DNA from: Synergistaceae bacterium
GTDB lineage: Bacteria; Synergistota; Synergistia; Synergistales; Synergistaceae
Assembly: GCA_031274465.1 (NCBI GenBank)
Contig: JAISQC010000080.1
Span: 1 to 24,032 of the forward strand
Direction of reading: 5' to 3'
DNA length: 24,032 bases
Part shown: positions 6,298 to 13,657 of the stretch, one piece after another
How the letters are laid out: every line of letters begins with the position of its first letter
Position numbering within the stretch: the first letter of the stretch is position 1
Notes under the pieces: generated by a model
Told to the model about the DNA's origin: nothing
What the model saw: the letters and a program-made list of their open reading frames with translations, nothing else
The model's database searches: none
Program-made: the position numbers and the translations under genes

Positions 6298-6723
6298 ATG
6301 GCGAAGAAAGTAATAGGGGAGCTGAAGCTTCAGCTTCCCGCAGGCAAGGCCACGCCGGCACCGCCGGTGGGTCCGGCGCTGGGGCAGCGAGGCATCAACA
6401 TCATGGAATTCGTCAAGCAGTTCAACGCCCGCACCGCTGATCAAGTTGGCATGATAATACCTGTTGTCATCACGGTTTACGCGGACCGCAGTTTTTCATT
6501 TATAATGAAGACCCCGCCGGCGAGCGTCTTGCTCAAGAAGGCCATAGGCAAGGAGAAGGGTTCCGGGGTGCCGAACAAGAATTTCGTAGGCAAGGTCTCG
6601 CGCAAGCAGATTCAGGAGATCGCGGCCCTCAAAATGGCAGACCTCAACGCCGGAGGCATCGAGGCGGCGATGAGGATGATCGAAGGCACGGCGCGGTCCA
6701 TGGGAGTCGAAATAACCGGCTGA
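6298..6723 (+). CDS. rplK: 50S ribosomal protein L11
   Basis: L11 forms the GTPase-associated region with 23S rRNA and is needed for stringent response signalling (141 aa). The N-terminal domain shows LQLPAGKATPAPPVGPALG and GINIMEFVKQFN, both diagnostic. The C-terminal RNA-binding domain ends with RMIEGTARSMGVEI. The ATG follows a strong AAGGAGG ribosome binding site. It lies in the order nusG-rplK-rplA-rplJ-rplL, with a 165-base leader that contains hairpins and may be the target of L1 feedback control. Confidence 0.99.
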   Translation: MAKKVIGELKLQLPAGKATPAPPVGPALGQRGINIMEFVKQFNARTADQVGMIIPVVITVYADRSFSFIMKTPPASVLLKKAIGKEKGSGVPNKNFVGKVSRKQIQEIAALKMADLNAGGIEAAMRMIEGTARSMGVEITG

Positions 6724-6808
6724 GGCACGAAGCCTCGGATATTTTAATTTCAGTGGGAGGATGTCCTTAAAATAAGGGATTTCCGCCATTACCACGGGAG
6801 GTATGGAT

Positions 6809-7516
6809 ATGTCGAAAAAGAGCAAGAGGGTCAAAGCGCTGCTGGAGAAGGTCGAAATCGGCAAAAAGTACGAACTCGCCGAAGCTGTGGCTTTGGCGAA
6901 GGAGTGCGCAACCGCGAAATTCGACGAGAGCATCGAGCTTCACGTCAGGCTGGGGGTCGATCCCCGCCACGCCGACCAGCAGGTCCGAAGCACGATAGGC
7001 TTGCCCCACGGAACCGGGCACACCAAAAAAGTCCTCGTCATAGCGGCCGGCGAAAAGGTCAAGGAAGCCGAGGACGCCGGGGCCGACTTCGTCGGCGGCG
7101 AGGAAAAAGTCGCCGAGATAGAAGGCGGCTGGATGGAGTTCGACGCGGTCATAGCGACCCCGGATGTGATGAAGGTCGTTGGCCGGCTCGGCAAGATACT
7201 GGGGCCTCGCGGCATGATGCCCAGCGCGAAGGCCAACACGGTGACGTTTGACGTGGCAAAAGCCGTGAAGGAGATAAAAGCGGGGCGCATAGAGTTCCGG
7301 GTAGACAAGGCCGGCATCATCCACAACGGGGTCGGCCGCGCGTCATTTACCGCCGAACAGCTTCTCGACAATATCAGGACGCTCATCCGCGCCATCGTGA
7401 AGGCCCGGCCCGCCGCAGTGAAGGGAACTTACATAAAGGGGATTACCATCGCCTCGACGATGGGCCTCGGCATCAAGCTCGACGAGGTCTTGGCTCAGAA
7501 AGAGACGACGGAATAA
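6809..7516 (+). CDS. rplA: 50S ribosomal protein L1
   Basis: L1 forms the mobile stalk that helps release tRNA from the E site, and it represses its own operon by binding mRNA (235 aa). The signature segment around residues 119-140, including GRLGKILGPRGMMPSAK, is intact. Two in-frame ATGs lie at 6803 and 6809. The GGGAGG ribosome binding site at 6796-6801 is only one base from the first but seven from the second, so 6809 (MSKKSKRVK) is chosen. It is separated from rplK by 85 bases and is probably cotranscribed. Confidence 0.98.
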   Translation: MSKKSKRVKALLEKVEIGKKYELAEAVALAKECATAKFDESIELHVRLGVDPRHADQQVRSTIGLPHGTGHTKKVLVIAAGEKVKEAEDAGADFVGGEEKVAEIEGGWMEFDAVIATPDVMKVVGRLGKILGPRGMMPSAKANTVTFDVAKAVKEIKAGRIEFRVDKAGIIHNGVGRASFTAEQLLDNIRTLIRAIVKARPAAVKGTYIKGITIASTMGLGIKLDEVLAQKETTE

Positions 7517-7534
7517 CCTTAAGTAAACGCGGTT

Positions 7535-7639
7535 CCGCAACTATATATCGCAGGAGCTAAAGACAGCGGGCGTCCGGGAAATACGGGCTCAATCACCCGC
7601 CGAGGTTCGAACTGGGGCGCATTTTTACGCCGCATGTTT
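7535..7639 (+). promoter_or_regulatory. ribosomal protein L10 leader RNA
   Basis: The segment CAGGAGCTAAAGACAGCGGG and the later CCCGCCGAGGT are the conserved parts of the L10 leader. There the L10(L7/L12) complex binds its own mRNA. GCGGG (7566-7570) pairs with CCCGC (7596-7600), with a smaller internal CCG/CGG stem and the kink-turn-like CTCAAT segment. It lies between rplA and rplJ, exactly where this leader is expected, and is followed by an intrinsic terminator. Confidence 0.9.
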
Positions 7640-7675
7640 AAAACCGGGCTCAGTATATGGGCACCGGTTTTTTTT
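7640..7675 (+). terminator. intrinsic terminator of the L10 leader (attenuator)
   Basis: AAAACCGG (7640-7647) and GCTC pair with GGGC (7659-7662) and CCGG (7664-7667), and eight Ts follow (7668-7675). The terminator lies 28 bases before the rplJ start codon, so leader folding can decide whether rplJ and rplL are transcribed. Confidence 0.9.
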
Positions 7676-7703
7676 ATTACCGACATGGCAAGGAGGTGAA
7701 TTC

Positions 7704-8234
7704 ATGCCAACAGAAGCAAAACGACAGGAGATAGACGCGCTCGTGAAATGCGTAAAGTCGAGCTCGGCGATTTACATAGTCGAGTACAGGGGGCTTCGGG
7801 TATCGCAGTCGACAGCCGTCCGGCGGGCCATACGCGCCTCGAACGGTGAGATGAAGGTCGCCAAGAACACGCTGATGCGCATTGCGCTTCGCGAAGCCGG
7901 TTCTGTCACAGCCGATTCGATAGACACGGGGCCGAACGCGTACGTATTCGCGTACGGCGACGTCGCCGCGACGGCCCGCGCCATTCGCGATTTCGCGAAG
8001 GAAAGGGGCAACGAGGCCCTAGTCATCAAGGGGGGCATCCTCGGCGGCAAGGTCATCGCGAAAGATCAGGTGGTCGCGCTGGCGGACCTGCCGCCCAAAG
8101 AGGTTCTCGTGGCCAACTTTCTCGGGACGCTCAACGGCCCGATCCGCTCTTTCGTCACGGTTCTGTCCGGTCCGGCCCGCGGTTTCGTCACAGTGCTTTC
8201 CAAGATCGGGGAGCAAAAGGGAAAAGCCGCGTAG
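7704..8234 (+). CDS. rplJ: 50S ribosomal protein L10
   Basis: L10 anchors the L7/L12 dimers to the ribosome stalk (176 aa). The N-terminal rRNA-binding domain shows YIVEYRGLRVSQSTAVRR and the KVAKNTLMRIAL segment typical of L10. The C-terminal helices that bind L7/L12 follow, with repeated SFVTVLSGPARGFVTVLS-type helix sequence. The ATG has an AAGGAGG ribosome binding site, shortly after the leader terminator. Expression is probably set by binding of L10-L7/L12 to the leader at 7535-7639. Confidence 0.98.
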   Translation: MPTEAKRQEIDALVKCVKSSSAIYIVEYRGLRVSQSTAVRRAIRASNGEMKVAKNTLMRIALREAGSVTADSIDTGPNAYVFAYGDVAATARAIRDFAKERGNEALVIKGGILGGKVIAKDQVVALADLPPKEVLVANFLGTLNGPIRSFVTVLSGPARGFVTVLSKIGEQKGKAA

Positions 8235-8279
8235 CGGCTCGATAAGACGATTCGAAATTTTAAGGAGGAATAATTTATA

Positions 8280-8654
8280 ATGACGCGCGCTGAAATTGTC
8301 AAAGCTGTAGAAGAGATGTCGGTGCTGGAGCTCTCCGAGCTCGTGAAGGAACTTGAGGAGAAATTCGGCGTGTCTGCCGCCGCCCCGGTGGCAGTTGCCG
8401 CCGTCGCGCCCGGCGCCGCTGCGGCCCCAGTCGAAGAGGAGAAGACCGAATTCGACGTCATCCTCACCGACCACGGCGCGAACAAGATCAACGTCATAAA
8501 GATCGTTCGCGAGATAACGGGGCTGGGGCTGAAAGAAGCCAAGGAGCTGGTTGACAACCCGCCAAAGCCGATAAAGGAAGCCGCGAGCAAGGAAGAGGCG
8601 GAGGAGATCAAAAAGAAGGTCGAAGAGGCCGGGGCGAAGATCGAGCTCAAATAG
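8280..8654 (+). CDS. rplL: 50S ribosomal protein L7/L12
   Basis: The multicopy stalk protein recruits translational GTPases (124 aa). The N-terminal dimerisation helix (residues 1-32), an alanine/valine-rich flexible hinge (about 33-50) and the factor-binding C-terminal domain are all recognisable. The C-terminal domain holds KINVIKIVREITGLGLKEAK and the ending EEAGAKIELK. The ATG follows an AAGGAGG ribosome binding site, 45 bases after rplJ. It is the last gene of the operon: a strong terminator follows, and the usual rpoB is not next. Confidence 0.99.
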   Translation: MTRAEIVKAVEEMSVLELSELVKELEEKFGVSAAAPVAVAAVAPGAAAAPVEEEKTEFDVILTDHGANKINVIKIVREITGLGLKEAKELVDNPPKPIKEAASKEEAEEIKKKVEEAGAKIELK

Positions 8655-8685
8655 CGCCCCGAAAACTTTCGCCCGTTGCGCATGT

Positions 8686-8717
8686 AGCGGCCCGTTTTTT
8701 GCGGGCCGCTTTTTTTT
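8686..8717 (+). terminator. strong terminator ending the ribosomal protein operon
   Basis: AGCGGCCCG (8686-8694) pairs perfectly with CGGGCCGCT (8702-8710), and seven Ts follow. It is a textbook intrinsic terminator immediately after rplL. The TATATT at 8722-8727 just downstream, 17 bases from TTGCGG, might be a weak promoter for the amidohydrolase gene. Confidence 0.95.
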
Positions 8718-8762
8718 GTGATATATTAACGGCGGCGCGATCCATCCGACAGAGGGGAATTC

Positions 8763-9605
8763 ATGATAATAGACGCTCACGTTCACGTGTATCCGCCGGA
8801 AATAATATCCGGCGCAGAGGGAATAGCTCAAAGGGAAAGTTATTTTTCGTCGCTGGTCTCCGCAAAGGCACACAGGTGGGCGGGCGCCGAGGACGTGCTG
8901 TCAGCCATGGATTCCGACGGGGTGGACGAAAGCTGGATATTCGGCTTTGGCTTCAAGGACCTGGGGCTTTGCAGGGTTTGCAACGACTACGCCCTTGATG
9001 CCGCGGCCCGCTCCGGGGGCAGGCTGAAGCCTCTCGCAGTGGTCCCTCCCCTTGCCCGGGGCGCCGCCGCTGAGATAGCCAGGTGCGCGCATAGGGGCGC
9101 CATAGGGGTGGGCGAGATATTCCCCGACGGACAGGATTTCGACATAACGGACACCGACGAGACTTGGAGGTTTGCCGCCGCCTGCCACGAGAACGGGATG
9201 TTCGTCCTCCTGCACACGGCCGAGCCGGTTGGCAGGGAGTATCCGGGCAAAGGCCGGGCCGGACCTCGCGAGGCTTACGCGTTCGCCCGGAACCACCCTG
9301 AGCTTCGCATCGTGATGGCCCATTGGGGCGGCGGGCTCTTCATGTACGAGAGCCTGCCGGACGCGAGGCTGGCGCTTCGAAACGTGCGCTACGACACGGC
9401 TGCCGCCCCGTTCGTCTACGATTCCAAAATCTTCTCGCTGTGCGGCGCGCCGTGGGTCCGCGACAAAATACTCTACGGGTCCGATTTCCCTTTGCTGCGC
9501 TACCCGAGGTACAAGGAGATGATGGACGCGTCCGGCCTCGCGCCGGAAGCGGCGGATCGCATCGGGTCCGCCAATGCGCTTCGGTTCCTCGACGGCAGAG
9601 AATAA
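8763..9605 (+). CDS. metal-dependent amidohydrolase (Amidohydro_2 family)
   Basis: A cytoplasmic TIM-barrel hydrolase or decarboxylase of 280 aa. Metal-binding landmarks are present: HVH at residues 6-8, H151 in LLHTAEP, H187 in MAHWGGG and D241 in YGSDFP. This set is typical of the ACMSD/Amidohydro_2 branch, whose members act as decarboxylases or hydrolases on small carboxylated substrates. The ATG is preceded by an AGAGGGG ribosome binding site. It stands alone between the rplL terminator and the convergent glmS gene, so context does not reveal a substrate. It occupies the place where rpoB often lies. Confidence 0.85.
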   Translation: MIIDAHVHVYPPEIISGAEGIAQRESYFSSLVSAKAHRWAGAEDVLSAMDSDGVDESWIFGFGFKDLGLCRVCNDYALDAAARSGGRLKPLAVVPPLARGAAAEIARCAHRGAIGVGEIFPDGQDFDITDTDETWRFAAACHENGMFVLLHTAEPVGREYPGKGRAGPREAYAFARNHPELRIVMAHWGGGLFMYESLPDARLALRNVRYDTAAAPFVYDSKIFSLCGAPWVRDKILYGSDFPLLRYPRYKEMMDASGLAPEAADRIGSANALRFLDGRE

Positions 9606-9655
9606 AAATTTCGCTTTGCGATAAAACTAATGGAGGCGGTTATCCAAAACAGGCG

Positions 9656-11503
9656 CTACTCCACAGTGACGCTCTTCGCGAGGTTCCTCGGCATGTCGAT
9701 GTCGCACCCCAATGTGCGGGCAGTGTGGTACGCGAAAAGCTGAAGCGGTATCACCGCTATGAACGGGAAGAGCTCGGGTTCGGTCCTCGGCACGAATATC
9801 ACGTCGTCGGCGTACGTGCGCGCGCTCTCGTCTCCGTCTGAGGCCAAAAGCAGGATCGGCGCGTTGCGCGCCCTGCATTCCTCCACGTTGGATAGCGTTT
9901 TTTCGCGCAGGTCCGTGTCGGGGACCAGCGCCACCACGGTCAGCCTTTCGTCGAGCATCGCTATCGGGCCGTGCTTCATCTCGCCGGCGGCGTACGCTTC
10001 GGACGGGAGGTACGCGATTTCCTTGAGCTTCAGCGCGCCTTCCATGGTCAGGGGGACGCACTCCCTGCGTCCTATGAAGAAAAACCCCTTTGAGTCCGAA
10101 TATTTTTCGGCAAGCGCCCTTATCTCCCCTTCCCGCTCCAGCATTGCGTTTTGCGACACCGGCAGGGACCTCAGCCCCCCGATCAGCCTCGCCTCGTCGT
10201 TCGCGGACAGGACCCCGCGGTCTTTGAGCAAGGACATCGCCAGAAGGGTGAGCAGGCTTATCTGCCCCATGAACGTCTTCGTAGCCGCGACTCCGATTTC
10301 GGGGCCGGCCATCGACAGCAGCGTGTGATCGACTTCCCTGTCTATCGTGGAGCCGCGGACGTTCGTTATCGCTATGCAGTGGGTCCCCATGGATTTCGCG
10401 ATTCTGGCGGCGGCTAGAGTGTCGGCCGTCTCGCCGCTCTGAGAGACGAATATGGCCAGCGTGTCCTCGCCGCCGTTCACGTTTCTGTAGCGATACTCGG
10501 AGGCCACTTCCGCGCTTATGTCGAGGTCGCTGCCGAGCGATTCCATTATGTCCTTCGCCACCAAAGTCGCGTAAAACGACGTGCCGCAAGCGACGAATTG
10601 AACCCTCCGCACGCGCTTCATCAGCCCTTTGGGGAGCGTGAGGCTCTTGTCCATCGCGACGTTCGTCACTATCGTGTGGGTGTCTATCGTGAGCCTCAGT
10701 ACGTCCGGCTGCTCGTCTATTTCCTTGCGCATGAAGTGCTCGAAATGCCCCTTGTCCGCCATGACGCTGTCCCAGTTGAGATGGATCGAGCTTTTGCCCC
10801 TCTCCTTGCCGTCGAAGCCGTAAAATTTTATGCCCGAAGACGCCAGCGCCGCCATCTCCCCCTCTTCGAGGAAGAAGAGGTCGTGCGTGTAGCCAAGCAG
10901 AGCGGTCGGGTCCGACGCGCAGTAGCAGGCGTCCCCGTCGAAGGCGGTCACGAGCGGCGAGCCTTTGCGGACGCACCATATCTCATCCGGCCTGTCGCGG
11001 ATCATTATCACGAGGGCGAACGCCCCAGTGAGGTAGGCTGTGAGCTTGCTCAACGCTGCCAAGGCATCGCCGTCGCATTTCTTGTACAGGACGGCCAACA
11101 GCTGGCACGCCGCCTCCGTGTCCGTCTCCGTGCTGAACTTTACCCCCTGCGATTCGAGCGTTGACCTGATGTCCCTGGAATTTTCGATGATGCCGTTGTG
11201 AACCAGCACCACCATGCCATCGACGCTCTCGTGCGGGTGGGCGTTGGTCTCCGTGACCCCGCCGTGGGTCGCCCATCTCGTGTGCCCGATCCCCGAGGCA
11301 GCCGAGGCGCATTCGGATGGCATCTCCTCGACCCTGCGGACCAGTTCCGACACCCTGCCCACTATCTTGGCGCTCTCTATGCCATCCGGGCATCGAAGCG
11401 CGATGCCTGCCGAGTCGTATCCCCTGTATTCCTGTTTTGAGAGCCCCTCGAGGATTATCTTCGAAGCGGCGTTTTCACCGACGTATCCCATGATTCCGCA
11501 CAT
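9656..11503 (-). CDS. glmS: glutamine-fructose-6-phosphate aminotransferase (isomerizing)
   Basis: GlmS makes glucosamine 6-phosphate from fructose 6-phosphate and glutamine, the first step of UDP-GlcNAc and cell-wall synthesis (615 aa). The start is set at 11503 so that the protein begins MCGIMGYVG, because mature Cys at position 2 is the glutaminase nucleophile. An upstream in-frame start would bury it. The class II glutaminase domain (YRGYDSAGIA) is followed by two SIS domains (FVACGTSFYA and FFIGRRECVP). The characteristic end, PRNLAKSVTVE, is intact. A moderate GGTGGGG ribosome binding site lies upstream. It is convergent with the amidohydrolase and divergent from der. No glmS ribozyme signature was recognised in the short upstream region. 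Confidence 0.98.
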   Translation of the reverse strand: MCGIMGYVGENAASKIILEGLSKQEYRGYDSAGIALRCPDGIESAKIVGRVSELVRRVEEMPSECASAASGIGHTRWATHGGVTETNAHPHESVDGMVVLVHNGIIENSRDIRSTLESQGVKFSTETDTEAACQLLAVLYKKCDGDALAALSKLTAYLTGAFALVIMIRDRPDEIWCVRKGSPLVTAFDGDACYCASDPTALLGYTHDLFFLEEGEMAALASSGIKFYGFDGKERGKSSIHLNWDSVMADKGHFEHFMRKEIDEQPDVLRLTIDTHTIVTNVAMDKSLTLPKGLMKRVRRVQFVACGTSFYATLVAKDIMESLGSDLDISAEVASEYRYRNVNGGEDTLAIFVSQSGETADTLAAARIAKSMGTHCIAITNVRGSTIDREVDHTLLSMAGPEIGVAATKTFMGQISLLTLLAMSLLKDRGVLSANDEARLIGGLRSLPVSQNAMLEREGEIRALAEKYSDSKGFFFIGRRECVPLTMEGALKLKEIAYLPSEAYAAGEMKHGPIAMLDERLTVVALVPDTDLREKTLSNVEECRARNAPILLLASDGDESARTYADDVIFVPRTEPELFPFIAVIPLQLFAYHTARTLGCDIDMPRNLAKSVTVE

Positions 11504-11611
11504 AATGCCCCACCAGCCCGTCATTTTTTGTAAGCTTAATATAAATATATTATCACAAGCAGACAGCTTGGGGTCGCAAGATGGCGAAATTTCGCGCGGA
11601 TTCGCGGGCTA

Positions 11612-11640
11612 TCTACAAACGGGGCGCCTTCTGGTATAGT
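11612..11640 (+). promoter_or_regulatory. possible promoter of der
   Basis: A TATAGT -10 box (11635-11640) has an upstream TGG extended element. A weak TCTACA -35 box (11612-11617) sits 17 bases away. It lies in the divergent region between glmS and der. Confidence 0.45.
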
Positions 11641-11698
11641 ATGGTATCTCGATGCCGAAGGGAACAGGGAAGAATTCTTGAAAAAGGGGGGTTGCCTC

Positions 11699-13042
11699 GT
11701 GGGCATAATAGCGATAGTGGGCCGCCCGAACGTCGGGAAGTCGTCCATATTCAACAGGCTGCTCGGACGCCGCGAGGCCATAGTGGACGATTTCCCCGGG
11801 GTCACCAGGGACAGGCTGTACGGAGAGATGATATGGGGCGGCAGACGTTTTTACATCGTCGATACGGGCGGCATAATGGGGGACACAGCGGACGGGCACG
11901 AGGTCATAATGGACAGAATGGCCATTCAGGTGCAGCACGCCCTTCAGGAGAGCGACGGCGTGGTATTCGTGCTGGATGGCCGGGACGGCGTGGCGCCGAT
12001 GGACTTCGAGATCGCGTCCATGCTGCGCAAGGGCGGGCGCAAGGTCGTGGTGGCCGTGAACAAGCTCGACAACCCGGACCGCCTCGACGCCGCGTACGAG
12101 GCCGCGTCGCTCGGGTTCCAGAAAGTGCTGCCGGTCAGCGCGGCCCACAACTTCAACATGGGCGACATATTGGACGAGATGGTGAATTTTTTGCCCGAGG
12201 AAGACTCGCCGCAATCCGAGGAGGATTCACAGATACCGGTTGCGCTGGTGGGGCGCCCCAATACGGGCAAATCCAGCATGCTGAACGCGCTCTGCGGGAG
12301 CGAGCGGTCGCTCGTGTCCGAAATACCGGGCACCACCAGGGACGTCGTGGATTCTGCGGTGGAGCTGGACGGCACGAGGTACAGGTTTCTCGACACAGCG
12401 GGCCTGCGCCGCAAATCCAGAATAAGCACCGACGTGGAGTACTATTCGACCGTCCGAACGTATCAGGCCATAGACAGGTGCCGCGTCGCACTGGTCATTC
12501 TGGACGCGGCCGAGCTGGTAACAGATCAGGACAAGCGGCTCATCGGGCACGTGCTGTCGCGCGGGCGCGGGCTGGTGATTGCCGTCAACAAGTGGGACCT
12601 CGTTCCGAAGGACGACAAGGCCGGCGACAGGATCCGGGGCTTGCTGAAAGACGAATTGCCCTTCGCCTCGCACGCTCCGATGGTTTTTTTGTCCGCTCTC
12701 ACGAAGCGCGGGGTCTCGAAATTGGGTTCTTGCATCGCGGGAGTGGATCAGAACAGGATGCGGAGGATATCCACTTCGGAGCTGAACAGGCTCGTGCGTG
12801 AGGTGCTGGCTTTCGAGCGCATGCCGGGAGACGACCGGGGGAGGCATTTGAAGATTTACTATTGCACCCAGGCCGACGGCGCCCCACCCGCGTTCGTATT
12901 CTTCGTCAACGACGAAAAGCTGGCCGCCAAGCCGTTCGAGCGCAGGCTGGAGAACATAATACGCAAAATGGCGGACTTTTCCGGGGTCCCGATAAGATTG
13001 TTTTTCAGAAATAGAAGGGAAAATGAAGCGCGATCACAATAA
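11699..13042 (+). CDS. der: ribosome biogenesis GTPase Der (EngA)
   Basis: Der is an essential GTPase for 50S assembly with two tandem G domains and a C-terminal KH-like domain (447 aa). The first G1 motif is VGRPNVGKSS near residues 7-16, and the second is VGRPNTGKSS in the middle. NKLD and NKWD serve as the G4 motifs, and the two DTAG/DTGG G3 motifs are visible. The C-terminus ends with GVPIRLFFRNRR, as in the family. A TTG lies in frame at 11678, but AAGGGGGG at 11684-11691 is about seven bases before the GTG at 11699, giving MGIIAIVGRP; this start is preferred. Confidence 0.98.
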   Translation: MGIIAIVGRPNVGKSSIFNRLLGRREAIVDDFPGVTRDRLYGEMIWGGRRFYIVDTGGIMGDTADGHEVIMDRMAIQVQHALQESDGVVFVLDGRDGVAPMDFEIASMLRKGGRKVVVAVNKLDNPDRLDAAYEAASLGFQKVLPVSAAHNFNMGDILDEMVNFLPEEDSPQSEEDSQIPVALVGRPNTGKSSMLNALCGSERSLVSEIPGTTRDVVDSAVELDGTRYRFLDTAGLRRKSRISTDVEYYSTVRTYQAIDRCRVALVILDAAELVTDQDKRLIGHVLSRGRGLVIAVNKWDLVPKDDKAGDRIRGLLKDELPFASHAPMVFLSALTKRGVSKLGSCIAGVDQNRMRRISTSELNRLVREVLAFERMPGDDRGRHLKIYYCTQADGAPPAFVFFVNDEKLAAKPFERRLENIIRKMADFSGVPIRLFFRNRRENEARSQ

Positions 13043-13046
13043 AAGC

Positions 13047-13075
13047 TTGACTGGAACATGGTTTATGTGCATAAT
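13047..13075 (+). promoter_or_regulatory. promoter of the HU gene
   Basis: A TTGACT -35 box (13047-13052) and a CATAAT -10 box (13070-13075) are exactly 17 bases apart. They lie just after the der stop codon. The implied leader is roughly 90 bases before the HU start. Confidence 0.65.
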
Positions 13076-13173
13076 TACTCTGTTGTTTTCAGGGCTTCGC
13101 GTAAATGCTGTAATAGTGCAGTTCCAAGGCCGTCTCAAGATGGCCGAACATATTTTACGGAGGTGGATTTAGA

Positions 13174-13470
13174 ATGACGAAGGCGGAGTTGTCGAATGAA
13201 GTTGCTGCCGCAGTTGAGGGTTTGACGAAGAAAAAGGCGGCGGAAGTGGTGGACGCGGTTTTCCACGCGATCCAGACCTCTCTCACAAAGGGAGACAAGA
13301 TCCAGGCGGTAGGGTTTGGCACGTTCGAGGTGCAGCACCGTTCTGCCCGCAAAGGCCGCAACCCCCAGGACCCGACGAAAGAGATCAGCATTCCGGCGAA
13401 GAAGGTTCCCGTTTTTCGCGCAGGGAAAGCGCTCAAGGATGCTGTCAACACGAGCCCTAAGAAGAAATAG
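13174..13470 (+). CDS. hup: DNA-binding protein HU
   Basis: A small basic nucleoid protein that bends and compacts DNA as a dimer (98 aa). The N-terminal helices begin MTKAELSNEVA. The GFGTFEV hinge and the beta arm ending RKGRNPQDPTKE lead to the IPAKKVPVFRAGKALKDAV tail, all diagnostic of HU/IHF proteins. GRNPQ at the arm tip, with the DNA-intercalating proline, is conserved. The ATG has an ACGGAGG ribosome binding site. The gene has its own promoter and terminator, so it is monocistronic. Confidence 0.97.
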   Translation: MTKAELSNEVAAAVEGLTKKKAAEVVDAVFHAIQTSLTKGDKIQAVGFGTFEVQHRSARKGRNPQDPTKEISIPAKKVPVFRAGKALKDAVNTSPKKK

Positions 13471-13495
13471 CCAACAAGACGCGAATGTTTTTATG

Positions 13496-13532
13496 AAAAA
13501 AGCGGCCTTCCGATTGGGGAGTCGCTTTTTTT
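13496..13532 (+). terminator. terminator after the HU gene
   Basis: AAAAAAGCG (13496-13504) pairs with CGCTTTTTT near 13523-13531. GCCTTCC inside can pair partly with GGGGAGT, and the T-run completes an intrinsic terminator. Because both arms are A- and T-rich at their base, it could also act on the opposite strand. Confidence 0.85.
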
Positions 13533-13657
13533 GTGCTTGCGAAAACGGCCAATTTTAAGCAAAGTTTTGCAAAAGCCTGTTCAGGGCGGCGAAATTCGTG
13601 TATTCTTTTGGGAAACGTCCTGTCTTCAAAATTTGAGTCGCTGGGGGTGCGTTCTTC

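Noticed and set aside
6803..6808. Upstream ATG as the rplA start
   Set aside because: It is only one base from the ribosome binding site; the ATG at 6809 has proper spacing and the usual N-terminus.
11504..11677. glmS ribozyme upstream of glmS
   Set aside because: The conserved ribozyme core was not recognised, and the region is an AT-rich divergent promoter area that is probably too short for it.
11581..12801. Second plus-strand frame across der
   Set aside because: Arg/Gly-rich out-of-frame translation over a certain Der gene.
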